16,408 bases of DNA from Syntrophorhabdaceae bacterium (GCA_026415015.1 JAOAHW010000136.1:1-16408); one strand, 5' to 3'. Counted from the stretch's first letter, positions 6,027 to 15,188 are shown. Program-made: numbers and translations. The notes: a model not told the origin generated them from the letters alone.

Positions 6027-6572
6027 TTAATATTCAGTCATTAAGGAAGCGCAGAAACGTCTTGCTATCCTGTCAGATACAGAAGAGATAGCCTCCCTCT
6101 TATTGTAGTCCTCAGCACTTAAATCATCAGCCCTGTATATCTGATTGTCTGAAAAAAACCATTTTTTCAAGAGATTGCCGTCTTTTTTATAAAGGGATAT
6201 CTCAACCCCGACGAGGACATTTTTCTCTATGACTATCCCGTTTTTATCCAGGGCATTTGGAACTATCCTTATATTTTTCAATACCCCCTCTATATAGGTA
6301 TCTGAATTATTTTTGTTGACGGCAAATATCCCTGTTGCCATAAGCTGCTTTGTAAAGGCATCGGTGAGATATAAGGATGCATGGGGCTCATAGGTCATAT
6401 TTTTAAAGACAGGCACATAAACAGATTTAATCTCACCTCCGTATATGCCCTTTTCACCTACAAGCTGATAACCACACCCATGAACAGAAAGAAACAAAAC
6501 TATCAGAATAAGGGTTTTAATGCCTGAAATAGAACCTTGGGTCTTAAACATTGAACCCTTAACAACCTTCAT
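6027..6572 (-). CDS. lptE: LPS-assembly lipoprotein LptE
   Basis: From the chosen start the protein has 181 residues. A basic N-terminus and hydrophobic stretch (about 18-28) lead to the lipobox-like VHGC, with the lipidated cysteine at residue 33. The histidine at -2 is unusual. The mature start CGYQLVGEKG and the segment KSVYVPVFKNMTYEP followed by LTDAFTKQLMATG are the LptE family pattern. LptE is an outer-membrane lipoprotein that plugs the LptD barrel and helps insert lipopolysaccharide. The ATG at 6572 overlaps the leuS stop as ATGA, pointing to translational coupling. An ATG at 6578 (two residues longer) and one at 6551 (seven residues shorter, with AAGGG four bases ahead) are alternatives that leave the lipobox intact. 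Confidence 0.85.
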   Translation of the reverse strand: MKVVKGSMFKTQGSISGIKTLILIVLFLSVHGCGYQLVGEKGIYGGEIKSVYVPVFKNMTYEPHASLYLTDAFTKQLMATGIFAVNKNNSDTYIEGVLKNIRIVPNALDKNGIVIEKNVLVGVEISLYKKDGNLLKKWFFSDNQIYRADDLSAEDYNKREAISSVSDRIARRFCASLMTEY

Positions 6573-9046
6573 GGGCATACAATATTGACAAGTTTATTGG
6601 GGACAATAACTACCTTTTTAACAGGCCTACCCTCTATATGCCTCTTGACCTTCTCAAGAGCAAGGGCAGCCTCCCTGATGGCCTCTTGTTTCGCATCCCT
6701 CTCTATCTCAAAGGTATCCCTCAATTTACCATTTACCTGAACAGCAATAGTTACCATGTCCTTAATAGTATACTCCTGCCTGTATTCTATCCATGCCCCT
6801 CTTAGTAATTGCATATCTGCACCGAGCATCTCCCAGAGCTCCTCTGTAATATGGGGGACAAAAGGAAAAAGAAGCCTCAGCACTGTCTCGATTGACCCTT
6901 TAAGGAGGGACAATTCCTCATCTGTGTTCCTTGGTTTTTCGAGGTATTTATATATAACATTCACAAGCTCCATGATACTTGCAATAGCTGTGTTTAGGTG
7001 GAATCTCTCTATGTCCTCTGTAACCTTTTTTATTGTCTTATGAATCCTTAATGTAAGAAGGCCCATATCACCACTATTGTCTTTAGGTATTATTGTGGAT
7101 TTTATGCCCTTTATAATATCAAGCCTTTCTGCCACAAGCCTCCATACCCTCTGGAGAAACCTGTAGCACCCCTCTATGCCCTTGTCGCTCCAGTCAAGGT
7201 CTTTTTCGGGCGGGGCTGCAAAGAGACAGCATAGCCTTGTGGCATCAGCACCGTATTTTTCTATGAGATAGTCAGGGTCTACAACATTGCCCTTGGATTT
7301 ACTCATCTTTGCCCCATCCTTTATAACCATACCTTGTGTAAGCAGGTTTTCAAAGGGTTCCCTTACAGCCACAAGACCCAATTCGTTTAATACCCTATTA
7401 AAAAATCTCGAATACAGAAGATGCAAAACAGCATGTTCTACACCGCCTATATACTGGTCCACAGGCATCCAGTAGTTGACCCTTTTCGTATCCAGAGGAC
7501 CTACATTGTATTCAGGACAGGCATATTTGAGAAAATACCAGGAAGACTCTACAAATGTGTCCATGGTGTCTGTCTCTCTTTTTGCATCTCCATGGCATAT
7601 AGGACATTTAACCTTATAGAACTCTTCATAATCAGAAAGAGGCGACCTGCCCACCATCTTAACCTCAAGGTTAAGGGGCAGGACAACAGGGAGTTGGTCA
7701 TAAGGGACAGGCACTATCCCGCAATTGTCACAATAGATAATAGGTATAGGCGCACCCCAGTATCTCTGCCTTGATATACCCCAGTCCCTTAATTTAAAAT
7801 TCACTGTACTTCTACCAATACCCTTTTGTTCAAGATAGTCTATTATGCTTGAAATGGCCTTTCTGTTATTCATACCGTTGAAGTCACCGGAGTTTACAAG
7901 ATAGCCATCACCCTCATAGGCACAATCCATGGTATTTGGGTCAAGGTTTCTGCCTTCAGGCATGATAGTAATGATTATGGGCAGACCATAGACCTTTGCA
8001 AATTCAAAATCCCTCTGGTCATGGGCAGGTACAGACATGATAGCCCCTGTCCCATACTCCATGAGGACAAAATTTCCTATATATATGGGCACCTTGGTTC
8101 CATTTAAAGGGTTTATAGCGTATCTACCTGTAAAAACACCCTCCTTTGTCCCCTGTAGCTCAGCCCTGAAACTCCTATCCTGCTGCTTTGCTTTTTCAAT
8201 AAAGGCCCTGACTTCTACCTCATAATCTGTGCCCTCGGCAAGGCTAAGGGAAAGGGGGTGCTCAGGGGCAAGGGCCATGAATGTGACACCGTAGAGTGTA
8301 TCAGGTCTTGTTGTGAAGATAGTCAATTTTTCACCATTCTCCAGTAAAAAATCCACCTCAACACCATAACTCTTACCTATCCAGTTTTTCTGCATATTTA
8401 AGACCCGTTCAGGCCAGCCAGGCAGCCTGTCACAGAATTCATAGAGTTCATCAGCATATCTTGTTATGGCAAAGAACCACTGGGTAAGCTCTTTCTGTAT
8501 TACAGCCTCATTACAACGCCAGCAGAGGCCATCAACAACCTGTTCATTGGCAAGGACAGTCTGACACTTCACACAATAGTTTACCGGTGCGCTCTTTCTA
8601 TAAACAAAGCCCTTCTCATACATCTTAAGGAACATCCACTGCTCCCATCTATAGTAATCAACATCACATGTGGCTATCTCTCTTGACCAATCATAGCCAA
8701 ACCCAAGGCGTTTGAGCTGTTTTTTCATATAGTCTATATTGTCATATGTCCACTTGGCTGGATGGACACCCCTTTCTATAGCAGCATTCTCTGCAGGCAT
8801 ACCAAAGGCATCCCAGCCCATTGGATGGAGGACATTATAACCCCTCATGTTCTTGTATCTTGCTATGACATCCCCTATGGAATAGTTTCTTACATGCCCC
8901 ATATGTATCTTTCCTGAGGGATAAGGAAACATCTCAAGGAGATAATATTTCTTCTTATTTGTATCCTCTGTAACACGGAATAAACCTTCTTTCTCCCATA
9001 TAGCCTGTCTTTTTTCTTCTACAACATGTGGTTCATATTGCTTCAT
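6569..9046 (-). CDS. leuS: Leucyl-tRNA synthetase
   Basis: The protein has 825 residues, close to the bacterial norm of about 820-860. The class I signature is HMGH (48-51) in PYPSGKIHMGHVRN, and the KMSKS loop is at 580-584. The CP1 editing domain, roughly 225-425, carries TTRPDTLYG (245-253) and MSVPAHDQRD (337-346), which proofread wrongly charged tRNA. Two zinc-knuckle cysteine sets are complete: C158/C161 with C175/C178, and C439/C442 with C481/C484. The C-terminal end (VVIVPNKLVNIV) is the usual tRNA-contacting tail. It attaches leucine to tRNA-Leu in the cytoplasm. It lies 28 bases after argG and overlaps lptE by 4 bases. A GGGGA sequence stands 7 bases before the ATG at 9046. No T-box leader is visible. 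Confidence 0.97.
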   Translation of the reverse strand: MKQYEPHVVEEKRQAIWEKEGLFRVTEDTNKKKYYLLEMFPYPSGKIHMGHVRNYSIGDVIARYKNMRGYNVLHPMGWDAFGMPAENAAIERGVHPAKWTYDNIDYMKKQLKRLGFGYDWSREIATCDVDYYRWEQWMFLKMYEKGFVYRKSAPVNYCVKCQTVLANEQVVDGLCWRCNEAVIQKELTQWFFAITRYADELYEFCDRLPGWPERVLNMQKNWIGKSYGVEVDFLLENGEKLTIFTTRPDTLYGVTFMALAPEHPLSLSLAEGTDYEVEVRAFIEKAKQQDRSFRAELQGTKEGVFTGRYAINPLNGTKVPIYIGNFVLMEYGTGAIMSVPAHDQRDFEFAKVYGLPIIITIMPEGRNLDPNTMDCAYEGDGYLVNSGDFNGMNNRKAISSIIDYLEQKGIGRSTVNFKLRDWGISRQRYWGAPIPIIYCDNCGIVPVPYDQLPVVLPLNLEVKMVGRSPLSDYEEFYKVKCPICHGDAKRETDTMDTFVESSWYFLKYACPEYNVGPLDTKRVNYWMPVDQYIGGVEHAVLHLLYSRFFNRVLNELGLVAVREPFENLLTQGMVIKDGAKMSKSKGNVVDPDYLIEKYGADATRLCCLFAAPPEKDLDWSDKGIEGCYRFLQRVWRLVAERLDIIKGIKSTIIPKDNSGDMGLLTLRIHKTIKKVTEDIERFHLNTAIASIMELVNVIYKYLEKPRNTDEELSLLKGSIETVLRLLFPFVPHITEELWEMLGADMQLLRGAWIEYRQEYTIKDMVTIAVQVNGKLRDTFEIERDAKQEAIREAALALEKVKRHIEGRPVKKVVIVPNKLVNIVCP

Positions 9047-9074
9047 TTTATCATCCCCGATAATGGATTGATTG

Positions 9075-10274
9075 CTATCTCTTTTGCATTGCCCTTATCC
9101 TAAGCCGCAAGGCATTGAGTCTTATAAATCCCCCTGCATCTGCCTGCTGATAAACAGAATCCCTATCAAAGGTGGCAAAATCCTTAAGATACAGAGATTT
9201 ATCTGATTTTCTTCCAGCAACAATGCAGTTGCCTTTATATAATTTTAGCCTTACTGTCCCTGTAACGCCCCTCTGGGCCTCATCAGTAAATGCCTTTATA
9301 GCATCCATCTCTGGCGAATACCAGAATCCATAATATATAAGCTCAGAGACCTTTGGAATAAGGCTGTCCCTTAGGTGCATGACCTCCCTGTCCATAGTTA
9401 TGGATTCCATAGCCCTATGGGCAACGTGGAGAATTGTGCAACCAGGGGTTTCATAGACACCCCTTGATTTCATCCCTACGAATCTGTTCTCCACAAGGTC
9501 AACCCTGCCTATTCCATTTGCACCACCGATCTTATTGAGATGGGCTATGATCTTATAGGGAGACATCTTTTTCCCATCTATCTTAGTAGGTGAGCCATCC
9601 TCAAACTCTATCTCTATATATGTAGGTTTATCAGGTGCCTTCTCAGGTGATACTGTCGTGAGAAACATCTTCTCATCAGGCTCATTCCAAGGGTCCTCAA
9701 GTATCCCACCCTCATAACTTATGTGCATGAGATTCCTGTCCATACTATATGGTTTTTTCTTTGTAACAGGGACAGGGATATCGTGTTTTATTGCGTAATC
9801 TATCAACTCTTCTCTTGATGTAAACTCCCACTCCCTCCATGGGGCTATTATCTTTATATCTGGGTCAAGGGCATAATATGTAAGCTCAAACCTCACCTGG
9901 TCATTGCCCTTACCTGTTGCACCATGGGATACAGCATCTGCCTTCTCGATTCTTGCTATCTCTATCTGTCTCTTTGCAATGAGGGGCCTTGCAATGGATG
10001 TGCCCATGAGATAACTACCCTCATATACGGCATTTGCCTTTATAGCAAAGAATATAAAATCCCTTGCAAATTCTTCCCTTAGATCCTCTATATAGACCTT
10101 TGATGCCCCTGTCTTTATAGCCTTTTGCTTTAAGCCCTTTAGCTCCTCTTCCTGGCCCACATCAGCGGCATATGCTATCACCTCACAGTTATAACGCTCT
10201 ATAAGCCATTTGACTATCACTGATGTATCAAGCCCACCTGAATACGCCAAAACAACCTTTTTGATATCTGACAT
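9075..10274 (-). CDS. argG: Argininosuccinate synthase
   Basis: The protein has 399 residues, the normal family length. The ATP pyrophosphatase P-loop is AYSGGLDTS at 10-18. The conserved YEGSYLMGTSIARP lies at 84-97, and GATGKGNDQVRFE at 118-130 forms part of the citrulline/aspartate site. The enzyme joins citrulline and aspartate, using ATP, to give argininosuccinate, the seventh step of arginine synthesis. A strong Shine-Dalgarno sequence (GGAGGA, 10281-10286) stands 6 bases before the ATG. It follows argF after 32 bases. The argH gene for the last step often follows argG in this kind of cluster, but leuS follows here. Confidence 0.97.
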   Translation of the reverse strand: MSDIKKVVLAYSGGLDTSVIVKWLIERYNCEVIAYAADVGQEEELKGLKQKAIKTGASKVYIEDLREEFARDFIFFAIKANAVYEGSYLMGTSIARPLIAKRQIEIARIEKADAVSHGATGKGNDQVRFELTYYALDPDIKIIAPWREWEFTSREELIDYAIKHDIPVPVTKKKPYSMDRNLMHISYEGGILEDPWNEPDEKMFLTTVSPEKAPDKPTYIEIEFEDGSPTKIDGKKMSPYKIIAHLNKIGGANGIGRVDLVENRFVGMKSRGVYETPGCTILHVAHRAMESITMDREVMHLRDSLIPKVSELIYYGFWYSPEMDAIKAFTDEAQRGVTGTVRLKLYKGNCIVAGRKSDKSLYLKDFATFDRDSVYQQADAGGFIRLNALRLRIRAMQKR

Positions 10275-10306
10275 CTCTAATCCTCCAGTTAAAGTTTCAT
10301 CTAAAA

Positions 10307-11218
10307 CTACCTATTCAAGATAAGCCATTCAAGGAGTGCCTTCTGCACATGGAGTCTGTTCTCTGCCTGTGTAAAGATAACATCCTGAAAGCGCTCAAAG
10401 ACATCCCCAGAGATCTCCTCACCCCTGTGGGCAGGGAGGCAGTGCAAGACTATAACATCCTCCCTTGCTTCCTTAAGTAGTTTTTCATCTATCCTGTATG
10501 AGGTAAATGCCTTTCTCCTCTCGTCCTGCTCTTTTTCCTGTCCCATACTGACCCATACGTCTGTATTTATAACATCAGCATCTTTAACAGCCTCAAAAGG
10601 GTCATTGAAAAGCTTGAAATTACTATTTTTTTTCGCTAAGTCCAAAAGATAGGGTAGTGGTTCATACCCTTTTGGCGTGGCTATACTAAAGTTGAATCCT
10701 AAAAGGAGATAGGCCTCTATCCATGAGTTGGCAATATTATTACCATCACCGATATAGGAAATCTTATGATTCTTCACATCCCCCTTGATCTCCCATATAG
10801 TAAACAGGTCTGATAATATCTGACATGGATGATACAGGTCTGTAAGACCGTTTATAACAGGTACAGATGCCCATTTGGCAAGGTCATCCACTATCTCTTG
10901 GCCATAGGTCCTGACCATTATGGCATCTACATATCTACTCAAAACACGGGCAGTGTCCTCAATTGGTTCTCCCCTTCCAATCTGGGTATCCCCTCTGTTT
11001 AATAATACTGCATGCCCCCCTAAATCTCTCATACCTACCTCAAAGGATATCCTCGTCCTTGTGGAGGCCTTTTCAAATATCATGGCAAGATACATGCCTT
11101 TTAAGGGCTGATACTCTATACCTTCTTTTCTCATCTTTTTGAGTTCTTTTGCCCTCTCCATTAGAGACAGACACTCATCCATGGTTATATCAAGTAGTTT
11201 TGTAAAATCCCTCTTCAA
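10307..11218 (-). CDS. argF: Ornithine carbamoyltransferase
   Basis: The protein has 303 residues, normal for the family. The carbamoyl-phosphate motif STRTR is at 52-56, HPCQ at 130-133, the ornithine loop DVWVSMGQE at 220-228, and HCLP at 259-262. It condenses ornithine with carbamoyl phosphate to give citrulline. The start is TTG at 11218, preceded by GGGAGAAGG with the AAGG about 5 bases away; the next in-frame ATG (residue 13) would remove the conserved first helix. Spacing to argD is 45 bases, the longest gap inside the arg group. It holds AT-rich sequence with no clear promoter or attenuator. Confidence 0.95.
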   Translation of the reverse strand: MKRDFTKLLDITMDECLSLMERAKELKKMRKEGIEYQPLKGMYLAMIFEKASTRTRISFEVGMRDLGGHAVLLNRGDTQIGRGEPIEDTARVLSRYVDAIMVRTYGQEIVDDLAKWASVPVINGLTDLYHPCQILSDLFTIWEIKGDVKNHKISYIGDGNNIANSWIEAYLLLGFNFSIATPKGYEPLPYLLDLAKKNSNFKLFNDPFEAVKDADVINTDVWVSMGQEKEQDERRKAFTSYRIDEKLLKEAREDVIVLHCLPAHRGEEISGDVFERFQDVIFTQAENRLHVQKALLEWLILNR

Positions 11219-11263
11219 TTATCCTTCTCCCTTTAATTTATTTGAGAATATAAAAATTTCCCT

Positions 11264-12466
11264 TTAAACTCCAGCCTTCATATGTCTTTCAAATATCCTC
11301 TCTGCTATCTCAAGAAAGAGATCTATATCATCCTTTGTGATAATAAGGGGTGGTAGAAGTCTCAGTATATTACCTTTTGTGCAGTTTAGTATTACACCCT
11401 CTTTTATAAACTCCTTCAGGATATCATCACCGTTTATAGAAAGCTCAATCCCAAGGATGAGTCCCATACCCCTTATATCTTTTATAAAAGGGAACTTGTT
11501 TTTCAATCCCATTAGCCCTTCATAGAGATATCTACCCATATTATTACAGTTTTTTACGATACCATCGTCTATCAATGTGTTGATGGTTGCTATCACGCAA
11601 GACATGGCAAGGGGGTTTCCCCCGAATGTGGATGCATGGGTCCCAGGGACAAAGGCATCCATTATCCTGTCCTTTGCAACCATGGCACCTACAGGGAAAC
11701 CATTACCCAGCGCCTTTGCCAGGGTCATTATATCTGGCTCAATATCATAGTGTTCATATCCGAAGAATCTCCCTGTCCTGCCCATACCTGTTTGTATCTC
11801 ATCTATGATGAGCAGGATATCTCTTTCGTATGTTAGTCTCCTTATCTCTTTTATGTATTCCCTATCAGCAACATAGACCCCGCCCTCAGACTGTATGAGT
11901 TCTATCATTATAGCGCAGGTTTTTTCATTGATTAGGCCTTTTAATGCCTCTATATCATTGTAGGGGCAGTATCTGAATCCCTCAAGGAGAGGGTTAAAGC
12001 CCTCATGAAACTTTGCCTGGCCTGTAGCGGATAAAGTAGCTATGGTCCTGCCGTGAAAAGAATTCTCCATCACAATTATCTCATGTCTACCCTCACCGTA
12101 TTTGCTCCATGAATATCGCCTCGCCAGCTTTATAGCTGCCTCGTTTGCCTCTGCCCCGCTATTACAGAAAAAGACCTTTTCACCAAAAGAGTGCTCACAT
12201 AATAGTTCTGCTGCCTTTATCTGGGGTTCAATAAAGAAAAGATTTGATATATGAAATAGTTTCTCTGCCTGGGCAGTTAAGCCATCAATTACATTTCTAT
12301 GGGCATGTCCAAGATTGCACACTGAGATCCCTGAAAGAAAATCAAGATACCTCCTGCCATTGAGATCCCATATCCAGCACCCCTGGCCTTTTGTGATAAC
12401 TATAGGAAATCTGTTATAGGTGTTGGCAAGGTATTGCCTCCCCTTTTTTATAAGCTCATCCTGCAT
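11264..12466 (-). CDS. argD: Acetylornithine aminotransferase
   Basis: The protein has 400 residues and is a class III PLP-dependent aminotransferase. The phosphate-binding CNSGAEANEAAIKLARRY lies at 101-118, the pyridine-nitrogen aspartate is Asp222 in LLIIDEIQTGMGRTG, and the PLP lysine is Lys251 in TLAKALGNGFPVG. THASTFGGNP at 276-285 is the usual phosphate-contact segment. It converts N-acetylglutamate-5-semialdehyde to N-acetylornithine with glutamate as amino donor. In bacteria it often also serves as succinyldiaminopimelate transaminase in lysine synthesis. The assignment as ArgD rather than another ornithine transaminase rests on its place between argB and argF. Its ribosome binding site lies inside the last codons of argB. 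Confidence 0.95.
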   Translation of the reverse strand: MQDELIKKGRQYLANTYNRFPIVITKGQGCWIWDLNGRRYLDFLSGISVCNLGHAHRNVIDGLTAQAEKLFHISNLFFIEPQIKAAELLCEHSFGEKVFFCNSGAEANEAAIKLARRYSWSKYGEGRHEIIVMENSFHGRTIATLSATGQAKFHEGFNPLLEGFRYCPYNDIEALKGLINEKTCAIMIELIQSEGGVYVADREYIKEIRRLTYERDILLIIDEIQTGMGRTGRFFGYEHYDIEPDIMTLAKALGNGFPVGAMVAKDRIMDAFVPGTHASTFGGNPLAMSCVIATINTLIDDGIVKNCNNMGRYLYEGLMGLKNKFPFIKDIRGMGLILGIELSINGDDILKEFIKEGVILNCTKGNILRLLPPLIITKDDIDLFLEIAERIFERHMKAGV

Positions 12467-12472
12467 CCTCTG

Positions 12473-13312
12473 TCAACCTCCAGATATTTTTGTCCCTATA
12501 CCTGAATCTGTAAAGACCTCAAGTAATATCGCATGGGGTATCCTGCCATTTATTATATGGGTCTCCTTGACGCCACCCTTTATAGCATCTATACAGCATG
12601 TAACCTTTGGTATCATGCCACCAGAGATGGTCTTTTTCTTAATAAGCATATCTACATCCTCTTTTGATAATGTAGAGATGAGGCTTCCATCACCCCCTAA
12701 TACACCATCTACATCAGTAAGGAGTATTAGCTTTTCTGCAGATAATGCCTCTGCAATCCTTCCTGCCGCAGTATCCGCATTTATATTATATGAATAGCCA
12801 TCCACTCCATCAGCCAGAGGGGCAATCACAGGTATGTATCCATGCCTGTTAATGTCCTTTATTATATCCACATTGACCCCTATTATATCGCCTACAAAGC
12901 CAATGTCTTTGTCATCTACCCTCTTTGCCCTTAAAAGCCTGCCATCTTTTCCTGAAAGACCTATTGCCCTGCCACCCATATCATTGATATTTTTTACAAT
13001 CTCTTTGTTGATGAGACCTGACAGGACCATCTCAACCACCTCAAGGGTCTTTTCATCTGTAACCCTCAAACCATCTACAAATTTAGTGGGTATCTGAAGG
13101 TCCTTTAGGAGCCTCCCTATCATGGGCCCGCCACCATGAACTATTACAGGGTTTATCCCCACATATTTTAAAAGGGCTACATCACGGGCAAACTCTTTTT
13201 TCAGAGACTCCTCCTCCATAGCAGCACCACCGTATTTTATAACAAAGGTGGAGCCAAAAAATCTCTTTATATATGGCAGGGCCTCAAGCAGTGTCTTTAT
13301 TTTTTCACTCAT
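12473..13312 (-). CDS. argB: Acetylglutamate kinase
   Basis: From the chosen ATG the protein has 279 residues. VIKYGGAAM (24-32) carries the catalytic lysine Lys26, and the glycine-rich HGGG loop is at 59-62. NINADTAAG (177-185) contacts N-acetylglutamate, LLTDVDGVL (197-205) and Lys236 in GMIPKV complete the amino-acid-kinase site. It phosphorylates N-acetylglutamate, the second step of arginine synthesis. An N-terminal helix (about 2-18) and the C-terminal PHAILLEVFTDSGIGT are typical of arginine-inhibited hexameric enzymes such as those of Thermotoga and Pseudomonas, unlike the E. coli enzyme. The frame stays open 19 codons further up to 13369, but that would overlap hslU. The ATG at 13312 has its own Shine-Dalgarno sequence and matches the family start. 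Confidence 0.96.
   Translation of the reverse strand: MSEKIKTLLEALPYIKRFFGSTFVIKYGGAAMEEESLKKEFARDVALLKYVGINPVIVHGGGPMIGRLLKDLQIPTKFVDGLRVTDEKTLEVVEMVLSGLINKEIVKNINDMGGRAIGLSGKDGRLLRAKRVDDKDIGFVGDIIGVNVDIIKDINRHGYIPVIAPLADGVDGYSYNINADTAAGRIAEALSAEKLILLTDVDGVLGGDGSLISTLSKEDVDMLIKKKTISGGMIPKVTCCIDAIKGGVKETHIINGRIPHAILLEVFTDSGIGTKISGG
12476..12481 (-). promoter_or_regulatory. argD ribosome binding site embedded in the end of argB
   Basis: On the minus strand GGAGGT (12481-12476) encodes the last two glycines of ArgB, directly before its TGA, and stands 9 bases ahead of the argD ATG. Ribosomes finishing argB would uncover it, which suggests coupled translation. A second GAGG touches the ATG and is too close to act as the site. 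Confidence 0.7.
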
Positions 13313-13317
13313 GCAAA

Positions 13318-13323
13318 CTCCTT
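13318..13323 (-). promoter_or_regulatory. Ribosome binding site that fixes the argB start
   Basis: AAGGAG on the minus strand lies 5 bases before the ATG at 13312 and just after the hslU stop. It argues against the longer frame that would begin at 13369 inside hslU. Confidence 0.8.
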
Positions 13324-13325
13324 CT

Positions 13326-14663
13326 TTAAAGTATATATCTACTGAGATCCTCTTTTTCGAGAAACTCACCTAATTTTTCACGGACATACTCCCTTGTAAT
13401 AACGATCTTTTTCTCTTCCATGTCAGGGGCAGAATAGGATATATCATCAAGGAGTTTTTCCATTACTGTGTATAACCTTCTTGCACCTATGTTTTCTGTC
13501 ATCTCATTTATCTTCTGGGCCACCTCTGTAATTTCCTCTATGGCATCCTTTTCAAATTCAAGCTCAATGTTTTCTGTCTCCAAGAGGGCCTTATACTGTT
13601 TTATAAGGGCATTATCAGGCTCTGTTATAATCCTGTAGAAATCCTCTTTAGTCAAGGGGTCAAGTTCAACCCTTATGGGAAACCTGCCCTGCAACTCAGG
13701 TATCAGATCAGATGGCTTTGACATATGGAATGCCCCTGCGGCAATAAAGAGTATGTGGTCTGTCTTTACCATACCGTATTTTGTTGTGACTGTTGTGCCC
13801 TCTACAATAGGCAGTATATCCCTCTGGACACCCTCCCTTGACACATCAGGCCCATGGGCATGGTCCCTGCTTGCAATCTTGTCTATCTCATCAAGAAAGA
13901 TTATCCCTGTCTGTTCAACCCTCTCTATGGCATCTTTGATGACCTTATCCATATCTATAAGCTTTTTTGACTCCTCCTGAATGAGATATTCATAGGCATC
14001 CTTTACCTTTAGTCTTCTTTTTTTTGTCTTTTTTGGAAGTATATTACCGAACATATCCCTTATCTGCATGTCCATCTCTTCCATACCAGATGCAGAGAAT
14101 ATCTCTATAATAGGTAGTGCCCTGTCTGGCATCTCTATCTCCACCATTTTATTGTCAAGCCTGCCTGACTTAAATAGACTCCTCATCTTTTCCCTTGACG
14201 AATCCTCCTGTTCCTTATCATTATCCTGGGCTATTGATGACCTCTTAACAGAGGGAAGAAGTAAATCGAGGATACGCTCCTCTGCCATGACCCTTGCCTT
14301 CTCCTTTACAGCCTCCTGCTCCTCTTTTTTAACCATATTTACAGCGAGTTCTGTGAGGTCTCTTATCATGGATTCCACATCCCTTCCTACATAGCCTACC
14401 TCTGTAAACTTTGTTGCCTCTATCTTTAAAAAAGGTGCGTTTGCCAGTTTTGCAAGACGTCTCGCAATCTCTGTCTTTCCAACACCTGTTGGGCCTATCA
14501 TAATGATATTTTTTGGGGCAATCTCATCCCTTAGCTCCTTTGGGATCATCTGTCTACGCCATCTGTTTCTTAAGGCTATGGAGACTGCCTTTTTTGCCTT
14601 GTGCTGACCGATTATAAACCTGTTCAACTCCTCTGTAATCTCTCTTGGTTTTAGCGTCTTCAT
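13326..14663 (-). CDS. hslU: HslU, ATPase subunit of the HslVU protease
   Basis: The protein has 445 residues, the normal family length. Walker A is GPTGVGKT at 57-64, the pore loop GYVGRD at 90-95, and Walker B is IIFLDEID with Asp258 and Glu259. A charged inserted I-domain lies between about 110 and 240, and the arginine of GRFPIRVE (about 327) is the arginine-finger region. The C-terminal tail ends LSRYIL, the segment that inserts into HslV and activates it. HslU hexamers unfold proteins with ATP and feed them to HslV in the cytoplasm. The ATG directly abuts the hslV stop (TAGATG), and the ribosome binding site GAGGAA (14670-14675) lies within hslV, so the two subunits are translationally coupled. 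Confidence 0.97.
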   Translation of the reverse strand: MKTLKPREITEELNRFIIGQHKAKKAVSIALRNRWRRQMIPKELRDEIAPKNIIMIGPTGVGKTEIARRLAKLANAPFLKIEATKFTEVGYVGRDVESMIRDLTELAVNMVKKEEQEAVKEKARVMAEERILDLLLPSVKRSSIAQDNDKEQEDSSREKMRSLFKSGRLDNKMVEIEMPDRALPIIEIFSASGMEEMDMQIRDMFGNILPKKTKKRRLKVKDAYEYLIQEESKKLIDMDKVIKDAIERVEQTGIIFLDEIDKIASRDHAHGPDVSREGVQRDILPIVEGTTVTTKYGMVKTDHILFIAAGAFHMSKPSDLIPELQGRFPIRVELDPLTKEDFYRIITEPDNALIKQYKALLETENIELEFEKDAIEEITEVAQKINEMTENIGARRLYTVMEKLLDDISYSAPDMEEKKIVITREYVREKLGEFLEKEDLSRYIL

Positions 14664-15188
14664 CTACAGTTCCTCTATAACTATCCTGTCATTAGTATAT
14701 ATACAGATCTCCGATGCAATGAGCATAGATTCCTTTACAATCTCTGCTGCTGATAGGTCTGTATATTTTATTAGTGCCTTTGCCGCTGCCTGGGCATAGG
14801 CGCCACCGGAGCCTATTGCTGCAATACCATCGTCTGGCTCTATGACATCACCATTTCCTGAAAGGATAAGGGTATGCTCGACATCAGCCACTATCAAAAG
14901 GGCCTCAAGCCTCCTGAGCAGCCTGTCTGTCCTCCAGTCCTTTGCAAGCTCCACAGAGGCCCTTATAATATTTCCATTATACTGTTCTAATTTTTTTTCA
15001 AACCTCTCGAACAGGGTAAATGCATCTGCAGTGGCACCGGCAAAACCTGCAAGACACTTGTCCTTATAAAGTTTCCTTATCTTCTTTGCCGTGTGTTTCA
15101 TCACAGTGATATTCAATGTCACCTGACCATCGCCTCCAATAGCAACATTTCCCCTGTGTCTTATACACAATACAGTTGTGGCTTCCAT
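14664..15188 (-). CDS. hslV: HslV, peptidase subunit of the HslVU protease
   Basis: The protein has 174 residues, the usual length. It is an N-terminal-nucleophile threonine peptidase related to the proteasome beta subunit. The sequence opens M-E-A-T-T-V, so the catalytic threonine is Thr4 and a three-residue propeptide must be removed. With that offset, Asp20, Lys31 and Lys36 line up with Asp17, Lys28 and Lys33 of the E. coli enzyme. The conserved GGDGQVTL and VMKHTAKKIRKLY are present, and IGSGGAYAQAAA near 126-137 is the second substrate-site loop. Two HslV hexamer rings form the proteolytic core capped by HslU. The gene follows xerC with only a stop and two bases in between. Confidence 0.96.
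   Translation of the reverse strand: MEATTVLCIRHRGNVAIGGDGQVTLNITVMKHTAKKIRKLYKDKCLAGFAGATADAFTLFERFEKKLEQYNGNIIRASVELAKDWRTDRLLRRLEALLIVADVEHTLILSGNGDVIEPDDGIAAIGSGGAYAQAAAKALIKYTDLSAAEIVKESMLIASEICIYTNDRIVIEEL

Noticed and set aside
7421..7774. Plus-strand open frame of 117 codons inside leuS
   Set aside because: It is a shadow of the highly conserved leuS reading frame and has no start signal or motif. The same holds for the frames at 12420-12797 and 14068-14394.
13313..13369. Longer argB with 19 extra N-terminal residues
   Set aside because: It would overlap hslU by 44 bases, and the ATG at 13312 has an AAGGAG at good spacing and matches the family start.
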